Assembly (NCBI GenBank): GCA_037968555.1
Contig: JBBKVS010000338.1
Span: 1 to 21,182 of the forward strand
Origin: JAWXBM01 sp037968555
Lineage (GTDB): Bacteria; Pseudomonadota; Gammaproteobacteria; Xanthomonadales; SZUA-36
Direction of reading: 5' to 3'
Length of the DNA: 21,182 bases
Each line of letters opens with the position of its first letter. Position 1 is the stretch's first letter. Below, in pieces: positions 11,761-19,243 of the stretch. Below the pieces are notes generated by a model. It was not told the origin of the DNA and did not search any database. It saw only the letters and a program-made list of their open reading frames with translations. The translations under genes and the position numbers were made by a program.

Positions 11761-13155
11761 TTATTTGCCGGTTGACTCGCTGGCTGATGGTCGTGCCTCA
11801 GTTCCTCGGGCAGCGCTCATGATGCCCTGGCGGATTCGACTCCAGGGCGCATCATCATTCAATGTTGTGCCGGATGAACCGGAATCCACACCCAGTTTTT
11901 GCAGGGTTAATTGCGGATCCGGGAAAGCCCGGTCCCAGGCATGCTTGGCATAGAGCTCGGTGAAAACATCGTAACCCGTCAGTTGATCCAGCTGCTCCAG
12001 CAACTCCCAGGCCAGCCAGCGGCGGCCCGGGTCGTAGCAACATTCATGCAGGCCAGCCAATGCGCTGTCCAGCGATTGTCGGCCATCTGAAAGCGCTCGC
12101 AGCTTACTGTCTGCCTGCAGCAAAATAGCCGCGCCGCGCCAATAGGTGTCCATGGTCCCGCCACGGCGTACATCGTCTTTGCCGCGCTGGAAGCCACTAT
12201 TGAGTTTTTGCCAGGCTTGCAACTCACTGAGCCGACCATCGCGGGCACGTAATACATTCTGGTAGTAGGAAGCCAAACCTTCCGACAACCAGCGGTCCTG
12301 CGAAGCAACATAAGGCAACAGTATATGACTGAGCTCGTGCGTTGCGGTCCAGTCATTCTGAAACTCGTCCGCGGAGCGGGTTTCATCCACAAACAGCTCG
12401 ATGGCCATGCCTCCGCCGCGCAACACATGAGCAAAGGGTACCGCGCTGCTGCGCGAGCCTATGCCTACCACCAGTATCTGAGTTTGTGCTTGTGGAAAGT
12501 GGCCAATGACATTCGCCACACCCATGGCAGGTTGGCTGATCCATTGCTGCAGGCCGGTCCGGTTATTATCATCGAAGTCGCCCAGCAGCGTCATCTTGAT
12601 GCTGGCATCGCCAAGCAGAATTTTCTGTGTGGTAAATTTCCCCAGTACCAGTCGAGAAAACCAGCTGGCGGGTGTGGCAGTGGGTTGATAGCGCTTGGTG
12701 CCGTCAGAGCTGGCCAGCTCGGGCCAGGGGGCAGAGAGTTGCATGTCTGCTGGAAGATGGACGCGCACTTCAATGGCGCGCTTTTCGTTATCGCGCCAGA
12801 ACCAGATATCACCATCGCTGAGCACCGCTTCCCCGATGCGCAAAACGCTGCGGTTATCACCCGCGGCGGTAGCCTTGTCCAGGTTGACGCGCCAGGCGGC
12901 GCAGGCGTTGTTGGGCAGTTTACCCAGGGCTATTCGGCGGTTGGTGTCTTGGATGTCTTTCCCGTCCAGGCGCAGCCATTCAGTGAATTCAGCGGCTTTG
13001 CGATCTCGATACAGACGTCGTGGTGGCTGGCCTGCAAAACAGGCAGTCACCTCAACCGCAGACAGGTCTTTATCAACGCGCACTTCGTAGTGATCCAGGG
13101 CCGAAACCGCCGGAGCCAGTAGTAAACCAATGATCAAAAACAACCAGCAGCGCAC
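11761..13155 (-). CDS. Secreted HExxH zinc metallopeptidase-like protein (M61/M1-like)
   Basis: A 464-aa protein with a Sec signal peptide (MRCWLFLIIGLLLAPAVSA, cleavage about after residue 19). The catalytic candidate is HELSH (residues 273-277) followed by DRWLSEGLASYYQ, whose Glu292 would be the third zinc ligand; this W-L-S-E-G-x-x-x-Y-Y arrangement is that of gluzincins such as M61. The gap from HExxH to the Glu is 14 residues, shorter than the usual 18 of M1. The N-terminal half is a beta-rich domain. I chose GTG 13155 because the signal peptide starts there and AGGAA is 9 nt ahead; the frame is open to 13287 through the tandem repeat. Substrate unknown; periplasmic or secreted. Confidence 0.85.
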   Translation of the reverse strand: MRCWLFLIIGLLLAPAVSALDHYEVRVDKDLSAVEVTACFAGQPPRRLYRDRKAAEFTEWLRLDGKDIQDTNRRIALGKLPNNACAAWRVNLDKATAAGDNRSVLRIGEAVLSDGDIWFWRDNEKRAIEVRVHLPADMQLSAPWPELASSDGTKRYQPTATPASWFSRLVLGKFTTQKILLGDASIKMTLLGDFDDNNRTGLQQWISQPAMGVANVIGHFPQAQTQILVVGIGSRSSAVPFAHVLRGGGMAIELFVDETRSADEFQNDWTATHELSHILLPYVASQDRWLSEGLASYYQNVLRARDGRLSELQAWQKLNSGFQRGKDDVRRGGTMDTYWRGAAILLQADSKLRALSDGRQSLDSALAGLHECCYDPGRRWLAWELLEQLDQLTGYDVFTELYAKHAWDRAFPDPQLTLQKLGVDSGSSGTTLNDDAPWSRIRQGIMSAARGTEARPSASESTGK

Positions 13156-13163
13156 AATGTATA

Positions 13164-13259
13164 TTTCCTGAGGGGCATGTTTCCTGAAGGGCACCTTTCC
13201 TGAAAGACATGGTTCCAGAAGGGCACCTTTCCTGAAAGGCATATATTCCGAGGGCTCAG
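13164..13259 (-). repeat. 16-bp tandem repeat in the leader of the peptidase gene
   Basis: Five clear units and a sixth diverged one follow with an exact 16-bp period (13164, 13180, 13196, 13212, 13228, 13244). The + strand consensus is TTTCCTGAAGGGCAYS. On the coding (minus) strand each unit holds an ATG or GTG at its start and AGGAA at its end, with CATG and GGTG units alternating. A hairpin CCTTTC-CT-GAAAGG (13226-13239) spans two units. Confidence 0.85.
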
Positions 13260-13329
13260 GTGTAGGACCGTAAATTTGGCAAAGCATTCCAATTAATCCC
13301 TGAAACAGGCGTCAATGTGTGCTGATCAA

Positions 13330-13533
13330 TCAGCCGGTTTCGTCTTCACGCGTCACTTGCAGGGATTGCAATTCACCCCCTGCGCTCACGCTGGCGTGAA
13401 TCAGCATGGGCTGGCAGCAAACCGAACAATCCTCGGTATAACTGCAATATTCCAGCGAGCCATCGACCAGCAGTGTGATGCTTTCGCCGCAGTAAGGGCA
13501 GTATGCGTCCTGTTCTAGTAGTCCTGGCACCAT
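13330..13533 (-). CDS. CPXCG-motif cysteine-rich protein
   Basis: A 67-aa protein with AYCPYCGESITLLVDGSLEYCSYTEDCSVCCQPMLIH, the Cys-rich CPXCG family (zinc-ribbon-like, function unknown). Cys pairs at about residues 12/15 (CPYC) and 36/39 (CSVC) fit a zinc site; the remaining Cys (30, 40) are partly conserved. Length agrees with the family (about 60-70 aa). ATG 13533 gives the usual short acidic start (LLEQDAYCPYC). It is followed by the peptidase gene on the same strand (174 nt gap, with the repeat), but a shared operon is uncertain. Confidence 0.88.
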   Translation of the reverse strand: MVPGLLEQDAYCPYCGESITLLVDGSLEYCSYTEDCSVCCQPMLIHASVSAGGELQSLQVTREDETG

Positions 13534-13735
13534 TGAATTCTATGCCCTTGGAATCAAATCCTGTTCAATATCGCGGTTGTTGCGGGATCCGTACGATGCT
13601 GCGCCTACAGGCTCAGCAGTCGTATCCCAAAGTTGATTGTATGTCACTGCCGGACTTTGCTGCCTTGAATAATCGGATTCATGGCGAGGTAGAATCAGGT
13701 TCAAATCTCCAGGGTGACGACAAAGGCTGTATGCC

Positions 13736-14425
13736 ATGACACATGATGAAGTGCATCGCTCGCATCGAAGCGGTTGGTTACGCGCCGCCGTACTGGGCGC
13801 CAATGACGGAATTGTTTCAACCGCCAGTCTGATCATTGGCTTTGCGGAAGCCAGCGCTGTCCAATCCAGTATCTTGTTGGCCGGAGTTGCGGGTCTGGTA
13901 GCCGGAGCCATGTCCATGGCGGCCGGTGAGTATGTATCCGTCAGTTCACAGGCCGATACCGAACGAGCGGATCTGGCCATGGAAAAGCGCTCGCTGGAAG
14001 ATAATTTCGAGTCCGAGCAGAAAGAATTGGCGAAAATCTACCAGCGACGTGGCCTGCAACCGGAACTGGCGAAACAGGTTGCCAGCCAGTTGATGGCACA
14101 TGACGCCCTGGGCGCACACGCACGGGATGAGATTGGCATTACCGACATGGCCAGCGCACGACCGATGCAGGCGGCCTTATCATCAGCGGCTACATTCACG
14201 CTGGGTGCCGCGCTGCCCTTGAGTGTGGCTTGGGCCATGCCCGGTGACCGATTGACATTAACGGTAGCGCTGGCGTCCTTGCTTTTCCTGGCCTTGCTGG
14301 GGGCGATTGCAGCTCGCGCTGGTGGTGCTCCAATGCTTAAAGGATCATTCAGAGTGACTTTTTGGGGCGCACTGGCCATGGTGCTCACCGCTGCAGTCGG
14401 GCGATTGTTTGGTGTGGTGGCTTGA
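13736..14425 (+). CDS. VIT1/CCC1 family iron/manganese transporter
   Basis: A 229-aa membrane protein. RAAVLGANDGIVSTASLIIGFAEASA (about residues 16-41) and GLVAGAMSMAAGEYVSVSSQADTERADLAMEKRSLEDNFESEQKELAKIYQRRGL (about 52-106) are the signature of the VIT1/CCC1 family; the second stretch includes the Glu-rich cytoplasmic metal-binding helix. Two C-terminal hydrophobic pairs (about 150-175 and 180-228) complete the five-helix design. Members export Fe2+ or Mn2+ from the cytosol. No good SD is seen before ATG 13736. It converges with the MFS gene on the other strand, 54 nt away, and no strong terminator is visible between. Confidence 0.92.
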   Translation: MTHDEVHRSHRSGWLRAAVLGANDGIVSTASLIIGFAEASAVQSSILLAGVAGLVAGAMSMAAGEYVSVSSQADTERADLAMEKRSLEDNFESEQKELAKIYQRRGLQPELAKQVASQLMAHDALGAHARDEIGITDMASARPMQAALSSAATFTLGAALPLSVAWAMPGDRLTLTVALASLLFLALLGAIAARAGGAPMLKGSFRVTFWGALAMVLTAAVGRLFGVVA

Positions 14426-14479
14426 GCGGGCAAGGAAAACAAAGAACTGTATTACCCGGACTTGATGGCCGTTCGGACT

Positions 14480-15853
14480 CTAAACAATGGCGGCGTTCTG
14501 CTGCGCCCGCGTCACGCTCTCACGATAGGGCTTCAAGGCCAGGTAGGCGAACAGGGCGCCCAGCGGCAGTGCGATGGCACTGACGATGGCGATGGAGTAA
14601 CGCAACATGTTCGGATCGCGAAACACGTAATCGGTTACCAGCGCGTACAGGGTTGGCCCAAAGCCGTTGGCAATCAGATTGCCGACCAGGAAGTACAAGG
14701 CGGTGAGTTGTGCCCGTAAGGCATTTGGAGTGATCACCTGCAAAGCGGCTGCTGGCAATCCTTGTGGCATGGCCAGGAAGAAAGCACTGAAGGCCAATCC
14801 CACGATGGCCAGCGAGGCATTGGGCATCAACGGCGTGGCTACAGCGCAAGGAACAACCAGCAGAGCACTCAAAAAAGCGGCCCGCAATATGGCATCGGGA
14901 TGGCCGCGTTTCTGCAGCCAGTCGGCCAGGAAGCCACCGGCATAAACGCCACTGGTGCCGCCGATGAACAGGATAAAGCCGTAGACAAAACCAATTTCAG
15001 ACGCTTTCCAGCCCCAGGTGCGAATGAACAGGGTAGGCGTCCACACCAGGAAACCGGCAATGCCAATGCCAATAAATGAGAAGGCCAGGAAATGAAAGGT
15101 CAAGGTGCGCGCATTGAGACGTACAAACTTTTTCAGTTCAGGCAGCGAGCTGGCATTGCCGCCATCAGCGGTTTTGGTTGCGCCACGGCGCAGTGGTTCC
15201 TTGATCGTCATCAGCAACAGGATGATGGGCAAACCCATTAGACCCACCACGAAAAACGTGACCTGCCAGGGGTACACTTCGCCCACCAGTGGCAGGGTTA
15301 CATTGCCGGCCTGTGATACCAGCTGCACCACGAATCCGCCGATGATTAGTGCCAGGCCAGCGCCGAAATACACACCCATGGAATAGACGCTTATGGCACG
15401 GGCCAGTTTCGATACCGGAAAATAGTCCGAAATAATGGACATGGCCGCCGGTGACAGGGTGGCTTCACCCACGCCCACACCCATGCGGGCCAGGAACAAC
15501 TGCCAGTATTGTTTGGTCATTCCGCAGGCCGCCGTCATCAGGCTCCAGAATGAGATGCCAATGATGATGATGGTGCGGCGGTTCTTCTGATCCGCAAGGC
15601 GGGCAATGGGCACACCCATCAGGGTGTAGAAAATGGTGAAGGCAATGCCGGCCAGCAGACTGATTTGCGTGTCGTTGATCTGCATATCACGGCGTATGGG
15701 TTCGATCAGCAGGCTGAGAATCTGCCGGTCGATAAAGGAATTGGTATAGGCCAGCATCAATACACCCACCGTGTACCAGGCATAAAGTGGCTTGGGCCAG
15801 GGGTTATCTGCAGGCGATCCTGCCTTTGCGGGATTTGTTTTAGTCAGTTCCAC
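14480..15853 (-). CDS. MFS transporter (spinster-like / putative organic-solute permease)
   Basis: About 457 aa with 12 predicted membrane segments. Typical MFS text: YTNSFIDRQILSLLIEPIRRDMQINDTQISLLAGIAFTIFYTLMGVPIARLADQKNRRTIII (first two helices and the D-x-K-N-R-R loop), then LARMGVGVGEATLSPAAMSIISDYFP (helix 4-5). This MFS subgroup (Spns-like) is common near degradation genes for aromatics or steroids; the substrate is unknown. The start is uncertain: TTG 15895 opens the frame but has no SD; GTG 15853 has a weak AGAGA ahead and is used here. It lies back to back with the SnoaL/LEH-like gene and may share its control region. Confidence 0.88.
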   Translation of the reverse strand: MELTKTNPAKAGSPADNPWPKPLYAWYTVGVLMLAYTNSFIDRQILSLLIEPIRRDMQINDTQISLLAGIAFTIFYTLMGVPIARLADQKNRRTIIIIGISFWSLMTAACGMTKQYWQLFLARMGVGVGEATLSPAAMSIISDYFPVSKLARAISVYSMGVYFGAGLALIIGGFVVQLVSQAGNVTLPLVGEVYPWQVTFFVVGLMGLPIILLLMTIKEPLRRGATKTADGGNASSLPELKKFVRLNARTLTFHFLAFSFIGIGIAGFLVWTPTLFIRTWGWKASEIGFVYGFILFIGGTSGVYAGGFLADWLQKRGHPDAILRAAFLSALLVVPCAVATPLMPNASLAIVGLAFSAFFLAMPQGLPAAALQVITPNALRAQLTALYFLVGNLIANGFGPTLYALVTDYVFRDPNMLRYSIAIVSAIALPLGALFAYLALKPYRESVTRAQQNAAIV

Positions 15854-15922
15854 ATTATCTCTGCCTGGGGTTTCCGAGGCCGTCTCAGGAAACAAGTCTA
15901 CTTGATCGCACTGTGCTGCTGG

Positions 15923-15956
15923 CCTAGACTAGGTCGAAAAGTCTTGTTATGCAAGT
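15923..15956. promoter_or_regulatory. Control region between MFS and SnoaL/LEH-like genes
   Basis: A perfect 11-base palindrome CCTAG-A-CTAGG (15923-15933) and one copy of ATGCAAGT (15949-15956) lie between the divergent genes. The octamer is the core of the inverted elements at 19056-19071 and 19157-19172. No certain -35/-10 pair was assigned. Confidence 0.45.
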
Positions 15957-16006
15957 TAAACACTACCCACTGGTACGATGCTCGTGCCTGAGCACTGGAG
16001 AAAGAT

Positions 16007-16852
16007 GTGAGAATCAAATGCTGGTCCTTGTTGTTGGCTGCTTTCCTGGCCCTGAATTCGTTAACCGCATGGGCAGATACAGATAAAGAGAAACTCGCCA
16101 CGGCACAAAAGATGGTGAATGCGTGGAACCAATTGGATTGGGAAGGCGTTTACGCCTTGTTCGCTCCGGATGCGGTGATGCACAGCATGATGATGGATCC
16201 GGTAGTGGGCCGCGATGCCATCCGTGAGCGCTTTACGCGGTTTACGCCCGGCCTTGAACGCATCGAGCTGCAACTGGGGCGCATCGGCATCATCGATGGT
16301 GCAGTGATGATGGAGCGGGTGGACGACTTCACCTATAAAGGCAAGCATTCCAGGGTTCCGGTAGCCGGTGTGCTGGAAATCGACAACGGCCTGGTCACCG
16401 AATGGCGCGAATACTACGACCATCATTCGCTGGTGGAATCTATGACCACCGATGCCGGAATCAAAGCCAAAGCCGAGAAAACCGAACAGACAATCCGCCA
16501 ACTGACTGAAAAGCTGGCGACCGACTGGAACGGTGGCGATATGGAGGCTTACCTGGCGGCTTACTGGGACTCTGAGGATTTTTCCATCCTGTTTGGCGAT
16601 AAGTCCGTTCGGGGCTTTGAGGCGGTTGCCGCCATGTTCCGCGGCACCTGGACCACCGAGGAAAACATGGGTGATTTCTCTACCAGCGATGTGGTGATCC
16701 GACAGATCAGTGCGGACACGGTCGCTTCAAGCGGCGGCTTTACCCATGTGTTTCCGACAGAAACCATTGAAGGTGCTTTCAGCCATATATGGAAGCAGTT
16801 GGAGGATGGTCGCTGGGTAATTGCTCACGAACATACTTCGCGCAAGAACTGA
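16007..16852 (+). CDS. Exported two-domain SnoaL/limonene-epoxide-hydrolase-like protein
   Basis: A 281-aa protein with a Sec signal (MRIKCWSLLLAAFLALNSLTAWA, cleavage about residue 23). Domain 1 (about 28-145) reads KMVNAWNQLDWEGVYALFAPDAVMHSMMMDPVVGRDAIRERF, then MMERVDDFTYKGKHSRVPVAGVLEIDNGLVTEWREYYD, the LEH/SnoaL layout; the R-V-D of ERVDD matches the Arg-x-Asp of LEH, but the W-R-D Asp is Glu here. Domain 2 (about 155-281) is a second NTF2-like fold (DUF4440/SnoaL-like: ATDWNGGDMEAYLAAYWDSEDFSILFGDKSVRGFEAVAAMF). GTG 16007 has GGAG at 6-nt spacing. Fusion of two NTF2 folds plus export is unusual. The end is 9 nt from the convergent oxidoreductase. Confidence 0.88.
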   Translation: MRIKCWSLLLAAFLALNSLTAWADTDKEKLATAQKMVNAWNQLDWEGVYALFAPDAVMHSMMMDPVVGRDAIRERFTRFTPGLERIELQLGRIGIIDGAVMMERVDDFTYKGKHSRVPVAGVLEIDNGLVTEWREYYDHHSLVESMTTDAGIKAKAEKTEQTIRQLTEKLATDWNGGDMEAYLAAYWDSEDFSILFGDKSVRGFEAVAAMFRGTWTTEENMGDFSTSDVVIRQISADTVASSGGFTHVFPTETIEGAFSHIWKQLEDGRWVIAHEHTSRKN

Positions 16853-16861
16853 GCCAGGCCC

Positions 16862-19024
16862 TTATGCCCGGGCGCTGACGCTCACCGGCACGGCACTCAT
16901 CAGCGGCAATCCGCTGATGGGGTCGTAGTCGACTTCATCATCCAGCAGCGCTGCAGTGCTGGTGCCAGGGCTGTTCTCTCCCATCTCCCGCTGATTCGGA
17001 AAGCCGTGAGCTATTGAAACCACACCCTGGCGGATATCATCCGCCAGCTCGCAATGACCGAATACTTCGGCCTTAGCCGTGGCGATACACACCTGGTCTC
17101 CGTTTTGAACACCCAGTAAAGCCGCGTCTGCCGGATTCAGATAGATCGGGTTGTAGGGACGCTTACGCGCCAGTGCAGGCAGGCTATGGCCTACCGAGTT
17201 GTACACTTCATGTTGTCGCCGACTGACCATCAGCAGATTCAAACCCTCCAACGCAGCGGCGCTTTGGGCCAATGTAGAAGGCTTGTCCAGCTCTGTCAGC
17301 GCTACCGCCAACTCCTTCAACATCTCCGGATGTGCCAGCTGCAGGCGATAGGGCCAGTCAGCCGCTTTGGCTTCGGCCGGGCCGGATTGTTGCGGGAACA
17401 GCGCACCAGCCGGATATTGCTTGACCTGATCCAATGGCACCGGACTGCGTTGCAGGAAAGTGGCGATCAGATCGTCAGTGCTGGGCGGTGTTTCCATATC
17501 GAAGGCATTGCCAAACCAGCCCAGGCTCAAGTCCATGTGCTTTGCCAATTCGTAGAAAAAGCGCCAGTCTTCGGTCACTTCACTGTCTGCTGGCGGCTCG
17601 ATTAAGGCTGGCTGATATTGCGCAAAAGGCTCAGGCATGCCCAGCGACAGACCGTAGAAAGTAATGCCTTCGCTGGCAAAACTGGTGGCAGGCAACTCGT
17701 AACCAAACAGGGGACCGATCACGTAATCCGCGCACTGCGCAGTGGCGGAGAATTGCGGGTCGATGCAGACCAGCAGCTCCAGGGAATCCAGAGCACGCTG
17801 TGTTTTCAGCCGGTTGGGCCAGTTGGCCAAAGGATTGCCACCGACCACGAACAGGGCTTTGACCTGGCCTTCACCCGGGGTGAGGATTTCATCCGCCAGC
17901 GCAGCTGTGGGTAGGCCCGCAGCGGTATCGGCCAGGCCTCGAACCCGCAGCTTTTCACCGAAACCATGACCCGGCCGGGGCTTTTCCGCACGCGCATGAC
18001 CGGTGTACATACGAAACAGCACACCCTTGTTGGGTATCTCTTCACCAGCGCGTATCCAGCGGCCACACAAGGAATTGAGGCACAACAACAGGTACTCCAT
18101 CAGCGTACCGTGTGGCGCCATGTTGGAGCCCGTGCCACCTGTAGCGATGCCCCGGCCTGCTGTTGCAAACATTTTTGCAGCGGCTTCAATCTGCCCCGGA
18201 TTCAAGCCGGCAGCGTGTTCAACCCTTCCGGTATCAAAAGCCTCGACCGCAGCAGCCAGTGCTTCCAGACCTTCGGTTTCTTCGCTTACAAACTCGCCAT
18301 CGTAGAGCTTCTGCCGGATGATCTCGCGGATCATGCCAGCCAGGATGGCGCTGTCGAAACCGGGGAGGCATTGCAGATGTAAGTCGGCTTTGCGGGCGGT
18401 TTCGCTGCGGCGGGGATCAATCACAATCAGTTGCAGACCGCGCTGGCGTGCCTCGTGCAAGCGCTTGGCCGGATTGAAGGGCGTAATCCCGCCCCACATC
18501 GATACCAGTGGATTCGCGCCCACCACCAGGCAGACATCAGCGCTCTCGAATAGCTGTGGCCCGGCGCCCCAGCGGCCATGCAAAGCCATGGCAATGGGCT
18601 TGCCCGGCTGATCAATGGTGGCATTGGAAAAGCGCATGGGCGAATCGATCGCGTCCATAAAGGCATGCCGCATCATCACGCCGGCCGGGCAGAAATGGCT
18701 GAAGGTGCCGCTGTACATGGCAACCGAGCGCGGCCCGTGCTGTTCAATGATGTGTTGCAGCTGGTGGCTGATTTCAGCCAGCGACTGATGCAGCGACAGG
18801 GCTTGGAAGCTGCCGTCTGGCTGGCGCTTCTGTGGCCGGGTGATGCGCTCCGGTGAATAGTGGAATTCGTGGAAGTTGCGGCCTTTCACACAGCTGTAGC
18901 CACTGTGAACCGGGTTGTCCTTGTCACCGATCAAATGGGTGATCCGGCCTTCTTCCAGGGTGACTTTCATCGAGCACATGGCGTGACAGAAACGGCAAAT
19001 ACCGTGTTCGACTGTGCTGGACAT
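16862..19024 (-). CDS. Molybdopterin-dependent oxidoreductase (DMSO reductase family)
   Basis: A 720-aa catalytic subunit. A 4Fe-4S site is formed by C10-x2-C13-x3-C17 and C45 (GICRFCHAMC and SGYSCVKG). The molybdopterin domains follow (VVGANPLVSMWGG, VIDPRRSETARKADLHLQCLPGFDSAIL, GGTGSNMAPHG, VVGGNPLANWPN) and a C-terminal MopB-CT domain (about 600-720: NPADAALLGVQNGDQVCIATAKAEV). At the usual Mo-ligand position (about residues 139-145, IDQPGKPIA) there is no Cys, Sec or Ser. No twin-arginine signal, so cytoplasmic. ATG 19024 has AGGAG 7 nt ahead. No Fe-S or membrane subunit is adjacent. It is divergent from the FAD/SDR genes. The electron partner and substrate are unknown. Confidence 0.92.
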   Translation of the reverse strand: MSSTVEHGICRFCHAMCSMKVTLEEGRITHLIGDKDNPVHSGYSCVKGRNFHEFHYSPERITRPQKRQPDGSFQALSLHQSLAEISHQLQHIIEQHGPRSVAMYSGTFSHFCPAGVMMRHAFMDAIDSPMRFSNATIDQPGKPIAMALHGRWGAGPQLFESADVCLVVGANPLVSMWGGITPFNPAKRLHEARQRGLQLIVIDPRRSETARKADLHLQCLPGFDSAILAGMIREIIRQKLYDGEFVSEETEGLEALAAAVEAFDTGRVEHAAGLNPGQIEAAAKMFATAGRGIATGGTGSNMAPHGTLMEYLLLCLNSLCGRWIRAGEEIPNKGVLFRMYTGHARAEKPRPGHGFGEKLRVRGLADTAAGLPTAALADEILTPGEGQVKALFVVGGNPLANWPNRLKTQRALDSLELLVCIDPQFSATAQCADYVIGPLFGYELPATSFASEGITFYGLSLGMPEPFAQYQPALIEPPADSEVTEDWRFFYELAKHMDLSLGWFGNAFDMETPPSTDDLIATFLQRSPVPLDQVKQYPAGALFPQQSGPAEAKAADWPYRLQLAHPEMLKELAVALTELDKPSTLAQSAAALEGLNLLMVSRRQHEVYNSVGHSLPALARKRPYNPIYLNPADAALLGVQNGDQVCIATAKAEVFGHCELADDIRQGVVSIAHGFPNQREMGENSPGTSTAALLDDEVDYDPISGLPLMSAVPVSVSARA

Positions 19025-19055
19025 GGCGCTACTCCTGAAGGCCAAAAGATCAATA

Positions 19056-19071
19056 ACTTGCATTACTGAAC
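19056..19071 (-). promoter_or_regulatory. Inverted operator-like element, left arm
   Basis: ACTTGCATTACTGAAC, the reverse complement of the right arm (19157-19172) at 15 of 16 positions. It starts 3 nt downstream of the -10 box of the leftward promoter, so a bound protein would cover the transcription start. Confidence 0.75.
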
Positions 19072-19074
19072 TGA

Positions 19075-19103
19075 AAGATAGCTTGCGCCCAGGCCCACGT
19101 CAA
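19075..19103 (-). promoter_or_regulatory. Promoter of the molybdopterin oxidoreductase gene
   Basis: On the minus strand: TTGACG (19103-19098), a 17-bp spacer, TATCTT (19080-19075). The predicted transcription start is about 19068, giving a leader of about 45 nt. Confidence 0.7.
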
Positions 19104-19125
19104 ACGGCTATATTGCACAGCATCA

Positions 19126-19154
19126 TTGACCCGCCATCCATCTTTCGATAACGT
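19126..19154 (+). promoter_or_regulatory. Promoter of the FAD oxidoreductase/SDR operon
   Basis: TTGACC (19126-19131), a 17-bp spacer, then a poor -10 TAACGT (19149-19154). The weak -10 suggests help from an activator or another start. The operator-like right arm begins 2 nt further on. Confidence 0.5.
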
Positions 19155-19156
19155 AG

Positions 19157-19172
19157 GTTCATTAATGCAAGT
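19157..19172 (+). promoter_or_regulatory. Inverted operator-like element, right arm
   Basis: GTTCATTAATGCAAGT, matching the inverse of 19056-19071 at 15 of 16 bases. Further upstream on both sides, ATCTTTC is shared as well, with a 9-nt length difference between the copies. Confidence 0.75.
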
Positions 19173-19243
19173 CACAATTTTAGCACGCACTGAACCGGCA
19201 CAAAGAATCGGCTCAGTGACAAGGAAAACAGTACGGAAACCCC

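Noticed and set aside
12325..13122. ORF of 265 codons on the plus strand across the metallopeptidase gene
   Set aside because: It is a shadow of the HExxH protein frame; its composition is random-like and it has no ribosome site.
13164..13259. CRISPR array
   Set aside because: The repeats are 16 bp, directly abutting, with no spacers, and no cas genes are present.
13675..13725. tRNA-like GGTTCAAATCTCC T-arm motif
   Set aside because: The flanking bases do not form the 5-bp T stem and no acceptor, D or anticodon arms can be built around it.
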